From: Anagrus nilaparvatae
Taxonomy: Eukaryota; Arthropoda; Insecta; Hymenoptera; Mymaridae
DNA: 64,000 bases
Reading direction: 5' to 3'
NCBI GenBank assembly: GCA_022575985.1
Contig: JAKSXM010000231.1
Location: 25,582,501-25,646,500 of the forward strand
Under the pieces are notes generated by a model that worked only from the letters and a program-made list of their open reading frames with translations, did no database searches and was not told where the DNA came from. Positions 51,990 through 63,834 of the stretch are shown here, piece after piece. Position 1 is the stretch's first letter, and every line of letters starts with the position of its first letter. A program made the position numbers and the translations under genes.

Positions 51990-53150
51990 TGTGCGGATCT
52001 TTATAAAGCTAAAAGCAGAAGAATTTGTAGTTTTTATTAATCTATAGATATAATTATGTTAACATAAATAATTTTCAAAGCAAAAAAAAAAAAAAATAAA
52101 TAAAATGTCATAAAAATTAGTGTAAGCATAAAAATGAAACTAGCGTTTATAAATTGAATTAATTAAATCTTAGAAGTATGTGTCCAAGCACGGTTTAAGC
52201 CGTGTTAGTATTTTTAAATTTCAGATTAAATAAACTAAATATAAAAAAGTTTAAAGAGTCAACATGCTGTTTTCATAAAAAAAGATTATGAAAAAATATA
52301 AAACTTTTAAAAAACTATCACTTTCAAATTTCTTTTTCTATATAATTTTTATATCTTATTCACACCTTTCTTTACAACTTCTCCATATGAAACTACCCTT
52401 AAAAAAAGTTTTTATTCAGCAAATGTATTATCAGATATAGTTACACCAAAAAAAGAGAAACTCTATTTCAAAACTTGGTTATATTTCTCCATGGATTTTC
52501 TCCAAGAATTTCAGTTTATTTTATTTAGAAAAAAATATATATATTTATAAACTTTAATACGTTATAGCTAATATATTATAAGTTTTTTCTTTTTTATTAG
52601 TTCAGTCTTGAAACACTTTAGTGTATACTAGTTGGGATATTCAAGCCATTGCATTTTACCTTATTTTATTTCTTTGCAGTTTTTAAGAATTTAAAATACT
52701 TTTTATAAAAATTTTTTACCAGATCAATGACTTCTTTAATTTTTCTTTTATTTTATGCTTCATTATTTTTTTTTTAATCTTAATGCGATTAATTTGCATA
52801 ATACAAGTGAGAATGTTATTTTTTTTAAAGATTATATTTAAATGTTAATAAATATTATTGTAGAGCGAAGCTCTTCTTAATTCTTGTCTATACGATTTAG
52901 AGAAAACTATCTATTAGATGAATATCTATTCTAACTGTTATATACTGTCTATACTGTTTGTCATTCTAAATACGAATGTATTTGAACTTTAAGCTTTTAT
53001 CATTGAATTAATGAACTGTGTAAACTTTTGTTACAATCCAATAATCACGCATAAACATATTTATTAGATTATGCATAATATAATCACCTTGATGATATTA
53101 TATCATTTTATGTAATCGTGACAATTTTGCATTATTTTTATTATTATAAA
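51990..53150. other. AT-rich non-coding stretch
   Basis: Nothing recognisable on either strand. Confidence 0.35.
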
Positions 53151-53335
53151 GTTGGTCCCTTTACTTATGTACCAAATTTTTCGATTATTTATTATCGAAA
53201 AATTTGGACCCTTTACTTAAATATCAAACTTTTAATTATTTATTATCTCAAAATTTGATATTCATAATATCAAAGTACCAAATTCAACTGTGGTTTCATA
53301 CAAACCTCCCTTCCTTAAATACCAAACTTTTGTTT
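53151..53335. repeat. Short tandem repeats with hairpins (52-bp period)
   Basis: CCCTTTACTTA followed by a CCAAATTTTTCGAT / ATCGAAAAATTTGG hairpin starts at 53157; a diverged second unit starts at 53209 and a third partial one (CCCTTCCTTAAATACCAAAC) at 53308. Confidence 0.6.
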
Positions 53336-53449
53336 ATATAAAACATTTAAAAATACAGAATAATTAAATATAACAACTACAAGAGACAGTTATTATCTGC
53401 ATTATTTTTTATTAGAAATTCTAATGTTTGTACATGATGGATTCTACGC

Positions 53450-54418
53450 TGATTCAGACCTCAATTGAGCCCAAGTTATAGGGACGCGGAGATCAGTTAA
53501 AATACCTTTTGCTAAATGTAAAACTAAAAATAAGTCTTTACAGCAATTTTAAGCTTTCTAGATCCAATTCTCATTTTCGAAAGCCATTTTCATGATTTTT
53601 TAAAATTGTTAAACTATACAACTTTGTAATTCGAGTTGTAATTTCTAAAAAAAAAAAACTAAAAAATTTCATCAATTAATCTTTTGATTGGTTCTAAAAT
53701 TTCAATATACTCTTTGTAAGATTTCACCAAAAATCCAAATTTAAAATCAGATTTTCATTTAACAAAGTGGCTTAGCAAGACATTTCAATATTTGAAAAAC
53801 TGGTAATTTAAGAAATTTTATTTTTTTATCTGAAGCATTCAGATCAGCTAATGCCCCAGAAATTTTTTTATTTATTTTAGTGTTGTTTATACCTATAAGT
53901 AGGTTATAAAACAGCAAAATCAAGCTCAATTAGAAGGAACAGTAAAAATTAGGAATCTGTTGATCTGTAACAGATCCATTGTCAAATGAACTAACAAGAA
54001 GCTTCCCTTAGAATTCATTTTTGAGGCTCTCTGAACTCAAATACACAGGCACCTTTTCTTTCTAACTGAAAATGCAATAGCGACGTACATTACCCATTAC
54101 AAAAATTTAGTAATGTAGTAATGGCCATTTTCTATTTCAAATTGCAAAGAAGTAAAGAGTGTTACACTACAGCATATCAGTAATTAATTTTTTTTAAAGT
54201 TCAAATTTTATTGAAAGTAAAAAAATGAGTAAGTAACCACTCGTATTTGTAATTTGTAATAAATAATTTGGTTGTAATAAATAAAAAAAGTTAATAATAA
54301 TTTTAATAAGTAATGGTAGAAGGAACTTATTTTAGATTTCTCGTTTGGCAAAAGATATATTGAATCGATTTCTGCGACCCTTCAGTCAAACTTGGGCTCC
54401 GTTTGCATGAAACCCCTG
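53450..54418. mobile_element. TIR element (about 0.96 kb) related to the 23.4 kb element
   Basis: The left end reads GAGCCCAAGTTATAGGGACG; the right end reads CGATTTCTGCGACCCTTCAG, then CAAACTTGGGCTC. The ends pair imperfectly. The right end matches the element at 23410-23677, and the left interior (AAAACTAAAAATAAG, then TTTTAAGCTTTCTAGATCCA) matches both that element and the long foldback at 59157. It is diverged and non-coding. Confidence 0.65.
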
Positions 54419-54419
54419 A

Positions 54420-54924
54420 AGAAATAAATTCAAAATTTAAAAAAGTCAAAAGGATTCAAATTACATATTTATATTATTATCACTTTTATTATTCGCTTTT
54501 TATTCTTTCTTTTTTTGCTGTGGAATTGCTGGATTTCACAGCAAAAAAGAACTTGAACTGTACATGTTTTTATATTACAACTAATTTTTTTTTTTTATTT
54601 ACATGATTTTTCCTTTGCATTGTTTATTTTAATTTAATTTTCAGTATTGGAATATTAAGAGTTTAAATTTTATTTACAAATTAACATAAAGATAGAACCT
54701 AAACAATTTTACAAGAATATAGACTCTTCTAACAACTGTTAAAAAATCCCTGAATGTAAAGAAATTTTAGTTCAGATCCCTTACACATAAGTACATTTAA
54801 TTTTTCTAATTATTTTCAGAGCAAAAATAATTATGTATAAATTTTTACGTCATAATTTTTAAAAATTACTATTAAAATAATGTAGAAAACTTTATCAGAA
54901 GCCTTCCTCGAAAACTTCAATTAA
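54420..54924. other. AT-rich non-coding stretch
   Basis: The open frame 54403-54606 is low-complexity and starts within a transposon end, so it is not counted as a gene. Nothing else is seen. Confidence 0.35.
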
Positions 54925-55978
54925 TATATATGGGCGATTATTTCTCAACCCGGCCACCCCCCTCTGTCCAAAAATGGTGGCAACTTAAAAAGATTTTGGT
55001 TTTCTCAAATTGACTGGAAAAGGGTCTAGTTTTTTATTCTCATTGGCCTTTTCAACTCTGTAAATCTACTGTGCCCATTTTAGGCACTGAGCGGCGGCAG
55101 GTCGACATTTTAAAAACAGAAAAATTGAAATAAAAGTAGATTAACGGTAAGTTTTTTGAAATTTTTTTCTCTTAAAAGTTGTTATTTATTAAAACAAAGA
55201 AAATGAGACCACTTGCGTGGTAATTGGTTGATTTTTTAAAAAGTTTTGTGGGTGCTATGTAGTTTTTAAAAATGGGTTAAAAATGGCTACTTTGACTGAT
55301 GATATCTCTGAACCTACATATCCAAAATAAAAAAGTTTTAGTGCAAAATGGTAGTCTTTTGATACATAATAAGTGTGCCAAATATCAAGGGATTTGATTG
55401 AGTAGTTTCGGATTTAGCAATTTTAAGGGTAATTCTGAGACAAATTTTGACCCATTTTTTTAAGAGAATTAATACCCGAAAATTGCTAAATCCGAAACTA
55501 CTCAATCAAATCCCTTGATATTTGGCACACTTATTATGTATCAAAAGACTACCATTTTGCACTAAAACTTTTTTATTTTGGATATGTAGGTTCAGAGATA
55601 TCATCAGTCAAAGTAGCCATTTTTAACCCATTTTTAAAAACTACATAGCACCCACAAAACTTTTTAAAAAATCAACCAATTACCACGCAAGTGGTCTCAT
55701 TTTCTTTGTTTTAATAAATAACAACTTTTAAGAGAAAAAAATTTCAAAAAACTTACCGTTAATCTACTTTTATTTCAATTTTTCTGTTTTTAAAATGTCG
55801 ACCTGCCGCCGCTCAGTGCCTAAAATGGGCACAGTAGATTTACAGAGTTGAAAAGGCCAATGAGAATAAAAAACTAGACCCTTTTCCAGTCAATTTGAGA
55901 AAACCAAAATCTTTTTAAGTTGCCACCATTTTTGGACAGAGGGGGGTGGCTGGGTTGAGAAATAATCGCCCATATATA
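54925..55978. mobile_element. Near-perfect foldback element (1.05 kb)
   Basis: Arms of about 497 bp (54925-55424 and 55480-55978) are reverse complements with almost no mismatches; one is CCCGGCC against the complement of GGCTGGG. The terminus is TGGGCGATTATTTCTCAACC, flanked by TATATA. The loop is about 55 bp. No ORF is present. The near-identity of the arms suggests recent insertion or gene conversion. The right end abuts the polyadenylation signal of the next gene. Confidence 0.9.
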
Positions 55979-56053
55979 CATATTTTATTATTGCCTGATT
56001 CAGATAATTTCTTTATCATTATCTTATCACAGCTTTATGAATGAATTTCGTTT

Positions 56054-57102
56054 TTATGGTATTTGATTTAGTCTTTTATGGTCAAGACATTGCTTGATTG
56101 TATGAGCGATTCTACGTTCTTCAGACATCCACTGATTTATTTTTTTAGTATTTGAACACTGAGAAATTTCTTTTTTTAATTTGATCATGCTTTGCTTAAC
56201 TTCAGATAATTTTTCATGCAATTCTGTTGGAATTTCTGGTTCAGGCATAAGTGATTTTCCTGTTTTCTGTAAAATATATATGATTAATTTAAATATTGAA
56301 ATTCTGTACGAAAATTAGAAAGATTTTTTTGTTCATTTTGGACAAAGTCTTACCAATTTCAAACATTTCATGTTTTTTTTACTTTCCGGATTGACACAGC
56401 GTTCAATAATGTTTTCTGCATTTTTCAATATTTCTTCTATTGAGTATCGAATGAATGAAGTTCTTTGAAGAAAATCATCAGCTAATTTACTCTTTTTTGT
56501 TATGCACAAATTTATCTTCTTCGTATATTTTTTTAATTTTTGATTCGAACCAATGCAACTCTTGTAATTCAAATTTTGGGACTTAGCATGTCTTAGCGAT
56601 GTCAGATATATTTCTTTAACATTTTTTAAAGAAGTTCTTAAAAATATCGTTGATAATTTTAATATTTTTTCTTTTTCAATGTTCAATTCCTTGTAATCGT
56701 TGTTAATCTCATCTACTGTCGTATTCAAATAGGCTCTAGATGCTCTTATTTTGGTATCAAATATTTCCTTTTTGGATAAAAATGTTTTTGAAATAGGAGA
56801 ACTTTCATCAACAGCCACCTATGTTAGAAAATGTACATGAAGTTTAATGAATATCGATTATTAACTTTTTTTATTTAAAAAGGTTTTTTTATTTATTTAA
56901 AAATCTAATTTCCAAGTAATTTATTTGCATAAAATAGTTTTTTCTCCTATTTATTAGAGATTTAATTAACCAAATAATTTTTTTAATAAATTTTTTAAAA
57001 TTAACAAACTCAGTACTGATCAAATAGTTTAATTTTAATTTTAAAATTACTCACAGAGTTGCTGATGAGAGCGACAAAGCAAAAGACGATTATTAACTTC
57101 AT
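56054..57102 (-). CDS. Small secreted helical protein of unknown function
   Basis: Exons on the minus strand are 57102-57055, 56818-56354 and 56266-56054, about 241 residues, with phase-0 GT-AG junctions (donors GTGAGT and GTAAGA; acceptors AACATAG and TTTTACAG). Exon 1 encodes only the signal peptide (MKLIIVFCFVALISNS). The mature protein is Lys/Glu/Ile-rich and predicted to be mostly helical, with six cysteines spread over the second and third exons and an N-glycosylation sequon (NTT). A TATA box lies 54-61 bp upstream of the ATG. AATAAA occurs 65 bp past the stop (55989-55984). I do not recognise a family. The exon plan matches the gene at 3515-4313, and common ancestry or a shared secretory role is only inference. 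Confidence 0.75.
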
Positions 57103-57155
57103 TATTCTTCGAGGGTTCTAAAAACACTTATGGTAATCTAAACTCATGGCTATCA

Positions 57156-57163
57156 TTTATATA
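57156..57163 (-). promoter_or_regulatory. TATA box of the secreted-protein gene
   Basis: TATATAAA on the minus strand, with room for a start site near 57133 and a leader of about 30 bases before the ATG at 57102. TATA promoters in insects often belong to strongly expressed tissue-specific genes. Confidence 0.5.
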
Positions 57164-57169
57164 CCTTAA

Positions 57170-57690
57170 AAATTTTATCAATTTTATGAAAAGTTAAATA
57201 AAATTTTCATAATACTTTCAAAGAATTTTTGTTAGTTTTGTTTTTAATTTTACGAAATTTTATTGCCATAATAATATAAAGAATAGATAATATTAAAAAT
57301 ATTATTTACAAACTACGCATTAAGAATATTTTACGATTAACATAGAGAATCCCAAGAAGAAAAAAATTTAGATTTTTATATTTATTACACTGTCAATTAA
57401 TGAAAAGTAGATGTTACCCTTGAGAGTACTAATTGGACGCCATTTTTTCAGATCTAGGCCAATTCCGTAAACGGATGCTTTCTCACGGTCCAATCAGCTT
57501 AATTTTAATTAAAAAAAAAAAAGGAAATTAGAAAAATGATCTATGGAAAATTCTGCAGATGCGATAACTCTCCCTTTTCACGGACAATTTTCCTAAAACA
57601 CTATAACAAAAAAAGAAAATTCTGTATCAAAAAATCGTTTGCTCTACCATTTTGCGCTCTTAAGTTTTTAACTTCAAAATGAGTTCAAAA
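57170..57690. other. Non-coding, partly GC-richer
   Basis: No gene is seen. The patch 57420-57600 (GAGTACTAATTGGACGCCAT, CGGATGCTTTCTCACGGTCC) looks like eroded transposon sequence. Confidence 0.3.
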
Positions 57691-57699
57691 ATAAAAAAA

Positions 57700-58230
57700 A
57701 CCGGTTTGTGTAATGCTTGCACAACCAACGAGCATGGATCATGTTCACTAATTATTTCCGCCTGAGACATTGAAACAGCACGCAAAAAAAGCATAGTAAA
57801 ATTAACCTTTACAAATGTAGTAAAAACAAATTATTATATATTGGTAAATATGTACATTTTAAATATATTTAGTCAAGATCAGTTTATTTCAAAATTTTTA
57901 AATTCTTTTGTGATATTTGAAATGTGAAACTCAGTTTTAATTTAAAGAAAATTCAACATGTGTAAAACATGAATAAAGTTATTTTGCTCAAAAATTTTTT
58001 TAACTCCACTGAAAAATTGCTTATACACTCAATGATCAGGGTTTGAAGTTATAAAAAAAAGTACTACATAAACAACTTGCATGGAACATGTTTACATTTA
58101 CGAAATACTTATATATTAAAAACCTTCTAGCTTACTAAAGTACTTTGTAAAACCAAATACGTCCTAAATTTAAATTATTCTAAGTCCTTAAATCGAAATT
58201 ATTTTAAGTCCCATTTGATCCTCCCTCAAT
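57700..58230. repeat. Dispersed repeat shared with 30340-30700
   Basis: CACAACCAACGAGCATGGAT lies at 57719 and TAAATTATTCTAAGTCCTTA at about 58168, in the same order as at 30.4-30.6 kb. CATGGAACATGTT also recurs. Interspersed element, unclassified. Confidence 0.55.
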
Positions 58231-58269
58231 TTCCAGGTCTTCAGGGACACCCCTCCATTTAAATTATCT

Positions 58270-59155
58270 CTAACCACTCGCTAAGTAGCTTTAATATTAG
58301 TAAAAAATCTTAGTATTTAATCTGTTAAAACTAATAAAAAGAACAATTGAATTTTTTTAATAAATTCTTGCAACAAAAAATTATAGAAGAATGAATTGAT
58401 AAAAGATTATATTTTTTCAGCTTTAACTTTCTTTACACGAAAAGAAAAATTTAATTACATTAGGCAAGTTGCACGTATATATGAAAATTATTTAAAAATG
58501 AAAAATGATTACAATAATTTATGATTGCATAATAAAAAACAACTTTGTATATTTAATAAAACTACATCTGTTCTTCAAAAACAGCTATATTTATGGGTAA
58601 TTTTTTAAAAATAATTTCGTAATTAAATTAATATCATTAATAGATACTTTGTTTACTATTGGTTTACTAGTATAAACTTACTAGTATAAAGGCAAATAAA
58701 AATACTTTGCCTACACGGTAAATCCGGCACTGATTTATTTACTCAAATTAAAAATTTTCAGAAATGTGGAAATATTCCTCGTTTTTATGGCTATAATAAA
58801 TTGCTACTTTTTTGGTATAAAAAATAATTAAAAAGTTTTGGAATTAATTTTTTTTTTCCAAAATTTTAGCTTAAGCTTTTAGCTTTTATTGTTAGCTAAC
58901 AAGTGTTAAAAATGATTTTTAAATTTTTTAATTATAACGAAAAATCCCCTGTTTTGGACATATTTTTAACATTTATATGGAGAATTTTTTTCACATGGGT
59001 TTTGTTTTACGTACCTCAGTCATTACTTCAATCCCTCTAAAGCATACTTCAACTGAATACTTTTATTTACAACTGCTACTTTATAATTAATTATATAATC
59101 ATTTTTTAGTCATTTTTTTATATGGGTCAATATTTGTGAATTGTATATGACTTTG
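58270..59155. other. AT-rich non-coding stretch
   Basis: Nothing recognised. Confidence 0.35.
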
Positions 59156-59156
59156 C

Positions 59157-61390
59157 ATGGGTGGGTCTCGAAATGTACTCCAAAGTATGTTTGGTCGAAA
59201 GTATATATTAAAAAAATAATTTTCCCCAATTTTTAGCTTTTTAGATCCAATCCTCTATTTTTTACAGCGATTTTTGTTTTTTTCAATTTTTTGAAATTTT
59301 TAATTTTTGAGAAATTTATGTTCATTAATTTTTCTCGCAAACGCGCACTTTACAATAAAATTTTTTTTCCTTAAAGTACCCCATAGGAAATTTCCCGTAG
59401 AATTCGATTCTGGGGTCCAAATTTTTTTTTGAACTGCGCATGCGCGAGAAAATCAACTTTCTTGCTTTGCCTTTTCTAGCTTATATGCCTCAGCTGCAGA
59501 CAGCTCAATTTTCATCCTGTTGGTCTCAAATTGTAGGTTTTTTCATATACTTTCAGCATATGAAATCATTTTTTTGGGTAAATTTATTTTAAAAGCACTA
59601 AAATTGAAAAATAGCGATTTTTAAAAAATCATTTTTCACAAATTTTGAATTTTCCGCCAAGTCACGTGACCAAATGAAAATCTGACTAAAAATTCGGATT
59701 TAGCGGAAAATTTTACATAAGGACACGAATTTTCGTCTTATTTCATTAAATAGTTTCTAAGATATCCCATTTTAAAGATAAAGATTAAAATTGACTTTTT
59801 TTAAAAAACCCTAAAAATGGGACTCTGACTTTAATTATCATATCTGTTTAACAAATAATTATAAAAAGACGAGTAAAAATTTTTTGGAAACTAAGGGCTT
59901 GTAAAAAATTTTTGAGGCCTATAGAACTCGTTTCTTTTAAAAATTAGAATTTTGGCAGCAATTTCAAAATTGGTCATTTTTGGGTAGGAATAGGGATTTG
60001 GTTTATTGGCTATCGGCATGAGAGATTTACCGACAAATAATTGCAGTGTACGGTAACTGAATGGTGACACTTATACCAAAAAAATGAGACCAATTGGAAG
60101 TATTTTGGTTAACTGGCAAGTTTGCAGCTTCGTATTAAGGATTACAAAAAAATCCTATTTGATAACATTGTGGTATTTTGTAGTTATTTAGTATTTTGCT
60201 ATTTCTTTTATTTCTATAGCGTTACGGAAACATCCAAAACTTTTCCAAAAAGGGGGTTTTTTGTAAAATTTCTCGAGGAATCCGAAAATTTCGTCAAAAT
60301 TTTCATTAGGTAACTAGAAAATTCGGAAAATTGAAAATAAGATAGAATAGCTACAAAATACAACAATGTTATAAAATAGGATTTTTTTTTCATAATCTTT
60401 AATACAAAGCTGCAACCTCGCCAGCTAACCAAAATACTTCCAATTGGTCTTATTTTTTCGGTATACATATCAACATTTATTTACCGTACACCACATTTAT
60501 TTGTTGTTAATTCTCTCATGGCGATAGTCAATAAACCAAATCCCTATTCTTACCCAAAAATGACCAATTTTTAAATTGCTGCCAAAATTCTAATTTTAAA
60601 AAGAAACGAGTTCTATAGGTCTCAAAAATTTTTTACAAGCCCTTAGTTTCCAAAAAATTTTTACTCGTCTTTTTATAATTATTTGTTTAACAGATATGAT
60701 AATTCAAGTCAGAGTCCCATTTTTAGGGTTTTTTAAAAAAAGTCAATTTTAATCTTTATCTTTAAAATGGGATATCTTAGAAACTATTTAATGAAATAAG
60801 ACGAAAATTGGTGTCCTTATGTAAAATTTTCCGCTAAATCCGAATTTTCAGTCAGATTTTCATTTGGTCACGTGACTTGGCGGAAAATTCAAAATTTGTG
60901 AAAAATGATTTTTTTAAAATCGCTATTTTTCAATTTTAGTGCTTTTAAAATAAATTTACCCAAAAAAATGATTTCATATGCTGAAAGTATATGAAAAAAC
61001 CTACAATTTGAGACCAACAGGATGAAAATTGAGCTGTCTGCAGCTGAGGCATATAAGCTAGAAAAGGCAAAGCAAGAAAGTTGATTTTCTCGCGCATGCG
61101 CAGTTCAAAAAAAAATTTGGACCCCAGAATCGAATTCTACGGGAAATTTCCTATGGGGTACTTTAAGGAAAAAAAATTTTATTGTAAAGTGCGCGTTTTC
61201 GAGAAAAATTAATGAACATAAATTTCTCAAAAATTAAAAATTTCAAAAAATTGAAAAAAACAAAAATCGCTGTAAAAAATAGAGGATTGGATCTAAAAAG
61301 CTAAAAATTGGAGAAAATTATTTTTTTTATATATACTTTCGACCAAACATACTTTGGAGTACATTCTGAGACTCGAAAATCCAAACTGTA
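59157..61390. mobile_element. Long foldback element with palindromic islands (2.2 kb)
   Basis: Arms of about 1.03-1.05 kb (59157-60190 and 60345-61390) are close reverse complements. The terminal block reads TCTCGAAATGTACTCCAAAG, then TATGTTTGGTCGAAAGTATA. Each arm has GCGCATGCGC (59436-59445; 61092-61101) and GTCACGTGAC (59661-59670; 60867-60876), 225 bp apart in the left arm. Blocks around these sites (CCATAGGAAATTTCCCGTAG, GGGTCCAAATTTTTTTTTGA, TTTCCGCCAA) match the 13.7-15.1 kb element while the rest has diverged. Frames at 60122-60468 are repeat shadows. It ends about 240 bp from the stop of the F-box gene. Confidence 0.9.
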
Positions 61391-61625
61391 TACACTTCAC
61401 AAATATTGACCCATATGCAAATAAGTTTCTACGCATACAAAATTAATTAAATGCAAAAAAATATATATATTTATGCCAAAATTATACAATAATCAAATAC
61501 AAAAAATTTAATAAACAGAAATTGTTGTATAAAATATGAATTATTTAAATAGGATCTGTTACATGTAGCAAAATTTCATTTGCAAAAAGCATATTTTTAG
61601 TATATTTTAAATTAACATTCAGCTA

Positions 61626-63148
61626 TTAACAGAAATCAAAATTAATATCTTCGGCAAAATCTAAGAATCGCGATTTTTTAATATTTTTTAATTTTTTAGT
61701 GTCCATGCTAAAATTATAAAGAATGCCTTTATTAATATATAATACAATATTATTTGTACGTTTTTTTGTTATTTCGTTGGCAAACAATAACAAATCTTCT
61801 GTAATCGAACATCCTTTTATTTGTAGACGGTCAAGTTTTTTTGATATTCTCAATACTCTTTTAAACCCTCTATTTCCAATCTTATCACAATAAAAGCAAT
61901 TTAATTTTTTTAAATTTTCTATTTTATTAAAACCTGCCCCAGAGATATTTTCTATACATTCTAGAGTTAATTCTTCTAAATTTTCCAAACTTGTTATTGC
62001 ACGAAGTCCGATATTAGTTACCTTAGTACCAGAATAACATGACAACCCGAATTTTTTTAGATTTTTTAAACTTTCTGTAAAAATTAGTAGATCGTTATTT
62101 GTAGAATAAGGACCATTTAACTTCAAACTATTTAAATTCGCCAGTTTAGAAATTAATTTTATTAGCTTATTGTAATTACTAATACTTAGTGTATCATAAT
62201 CATAATGATACTCAAATTCAATTAAATTATTTAATTTTAATAAATATTTGGAATCGCAATTTTCTAATCCAATTAATCTTAATACTTTTAGATCGTTACT
62301 TAAGCTGTTTAAACATTTACCTTCATGATAAATATTATATAAAGATACAATTTTAAGATTTTTATTATTTTTAAATAAAACATCAAGTTGTTTGTCTACA
62401 TAATTTTGTCTATCGTAATAACTTTCTATTTCTAATTCTTCAAGATTTGTGAAATTTTGCAGTGCTACGAACACATCATCACTATTAATATTTAATTTTA
62501 TTACTTTTAAATTTTTCATTATTTTTAAAGCTTTTATAAGGTGCTGTGATTCAAAATATACCCATGATAATTCAAGAGTATTTAATAATGGTGCATTTAT
62601 TAAAAATGATCCATTAATGGATATATTTCCTAAAGCAGACGTTATTATTTTAAATCTTTGTAAATTTTTATTATTATTAAATAAGCAAGATAATTCATCA
62701 TCTGTAGACTTGCAATTTTCAAAATCTAATTCTACAATATTTTTACAGTTCCTAGCCAATTTAGGAATACCATCAAAACCGTTACCAACTTTAATTGACT
62801 TAATGTTTGGACAGTAAGTTGCTACAACCTTTAGTATATTTTTATCATGAATTTTCAACACGTCGATTTCCTCCAAAAACCGTCCACATCTTTCGAGTAC
62901 TTTCACAAGTTCATTCAATTTAATAATTTCTGGACCATCAGCTAAGAATCCTCTAGGCATTAAACCCCAAGAATAAGGATCTAAATTTAATTTTTTTACA
63001 TTGCCCCATGATGATTCTGATACTTCATTCCAACGCTTGCATACTCTCTCGATCTTTATTCTTTCGATAATCGGTAAATGACGGAAAATCGTTGTTAAAG
63101 AATCATCGTCAAGTCTTTCTATTAAGGCTATGTTCTTGTTTTCAGCCA
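61626..63148 (-). CDS. F-box/leucine-rich-repeat protein (start codon in an upstream exon)
   Basis: The open exon gives about 507 residues. Residues 8-50 (IERLDDDSLTTIFRHLP, then KIERVCKRWNEVS) form a clear F-box, the Skp1-binding module of SCF ubiquitin ligases. The rest is about a dozen leucine-rich repeats (LxxLxLxxC/N patterns such as LDFENCKS and LNTLELSW) expected to bind substrate. No in-frame ATG lies upstream before a stop. TTTTTGTTATAG, a good acceptor, sits directly before the exon, whose first bases are TGGCTGAAAAC, so an A at the end of the previous exon would complete ATG. That exon is not identified. No signal peptide is visible, implying a cytosolic or nuclear protein. F-box-less, secreted LRR relatives are known in aphid-parasitoid venom, but this copy keeps its F-box. 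Confidence 0.85.
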
Positions 63149-63149
63149 C

Positions 63150-63834
63150 TATAACAAAAAAGAGATTTTTTAAATTTTCATTGCATATTCATCTAGAAAC
63201 ATTCATGAAACTTTTACAATGAAAGATTAAGGTAACGTGATAGGAAAAAATTTTTTGTCCAAAATGTCTCAACTTTTTTTAAACACTAAAAAATTTTAAT
63301 AAAGATACAAACATTCTTAATAAAATTTAAATCCCCTTTTCTAAAGATTTTAATTCGTTTCGGAATTTACACACTAAAACATAAAGATTGTTTTTAATAC
63401 TACTTTTTATTAAATTTTGAATTTAATATTTTAATATTTTAAAAATATTGATTTTAAAAATAAATTTTTCAAACTATTGAATTTCATTTTCAATCTTTTT
63501 GTTTTTATTTTTGTAGGCAAAAGATTGTTTTAAAAAAAAAATATTTTGAATTGACTTAACCTTCATTTTAATTACAAATTATTAAGTTTATGAGTGTGTA
63601 TACTTGTTTATTTTTTCGAGTTTTGCAATTGCGGAAAAATAAATTTCTTATTCAGAAAACTTTTTCAATTTCTAATAATAATGATTAAACAGTATAAATA
63701 CTGTTTTACGTTCCAATTAATTAAAATTAATTCGATAAGTTTATTATGAATAATAAAACGATCTACATGGAACTAAAAATATATAACTTTTTTCATTATT
63801 GTTATCTGTGTTTCTGAGGACTGAGCCTCCCTTT
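63150..63834. other. Region upstream of the F-box exon
   Basis: This should hold the intron, and perhaps the first exon, of the F-box gene. I could not identify a donor ending in A|GT with confidence. AT-rich, nothing else seen. Confidence 0.35.

Noticed and set aside
60122..60468. Overlapping frames of 63 and 84 codons on opposite strands
   Set aside because: They mirror each other across the centre of the 2.2 kb foldback.
62449..62817. 122-codon plus-strand frame
   Set aside because: Antisense to the F-box/LRR exon, which has a clear domain structure.
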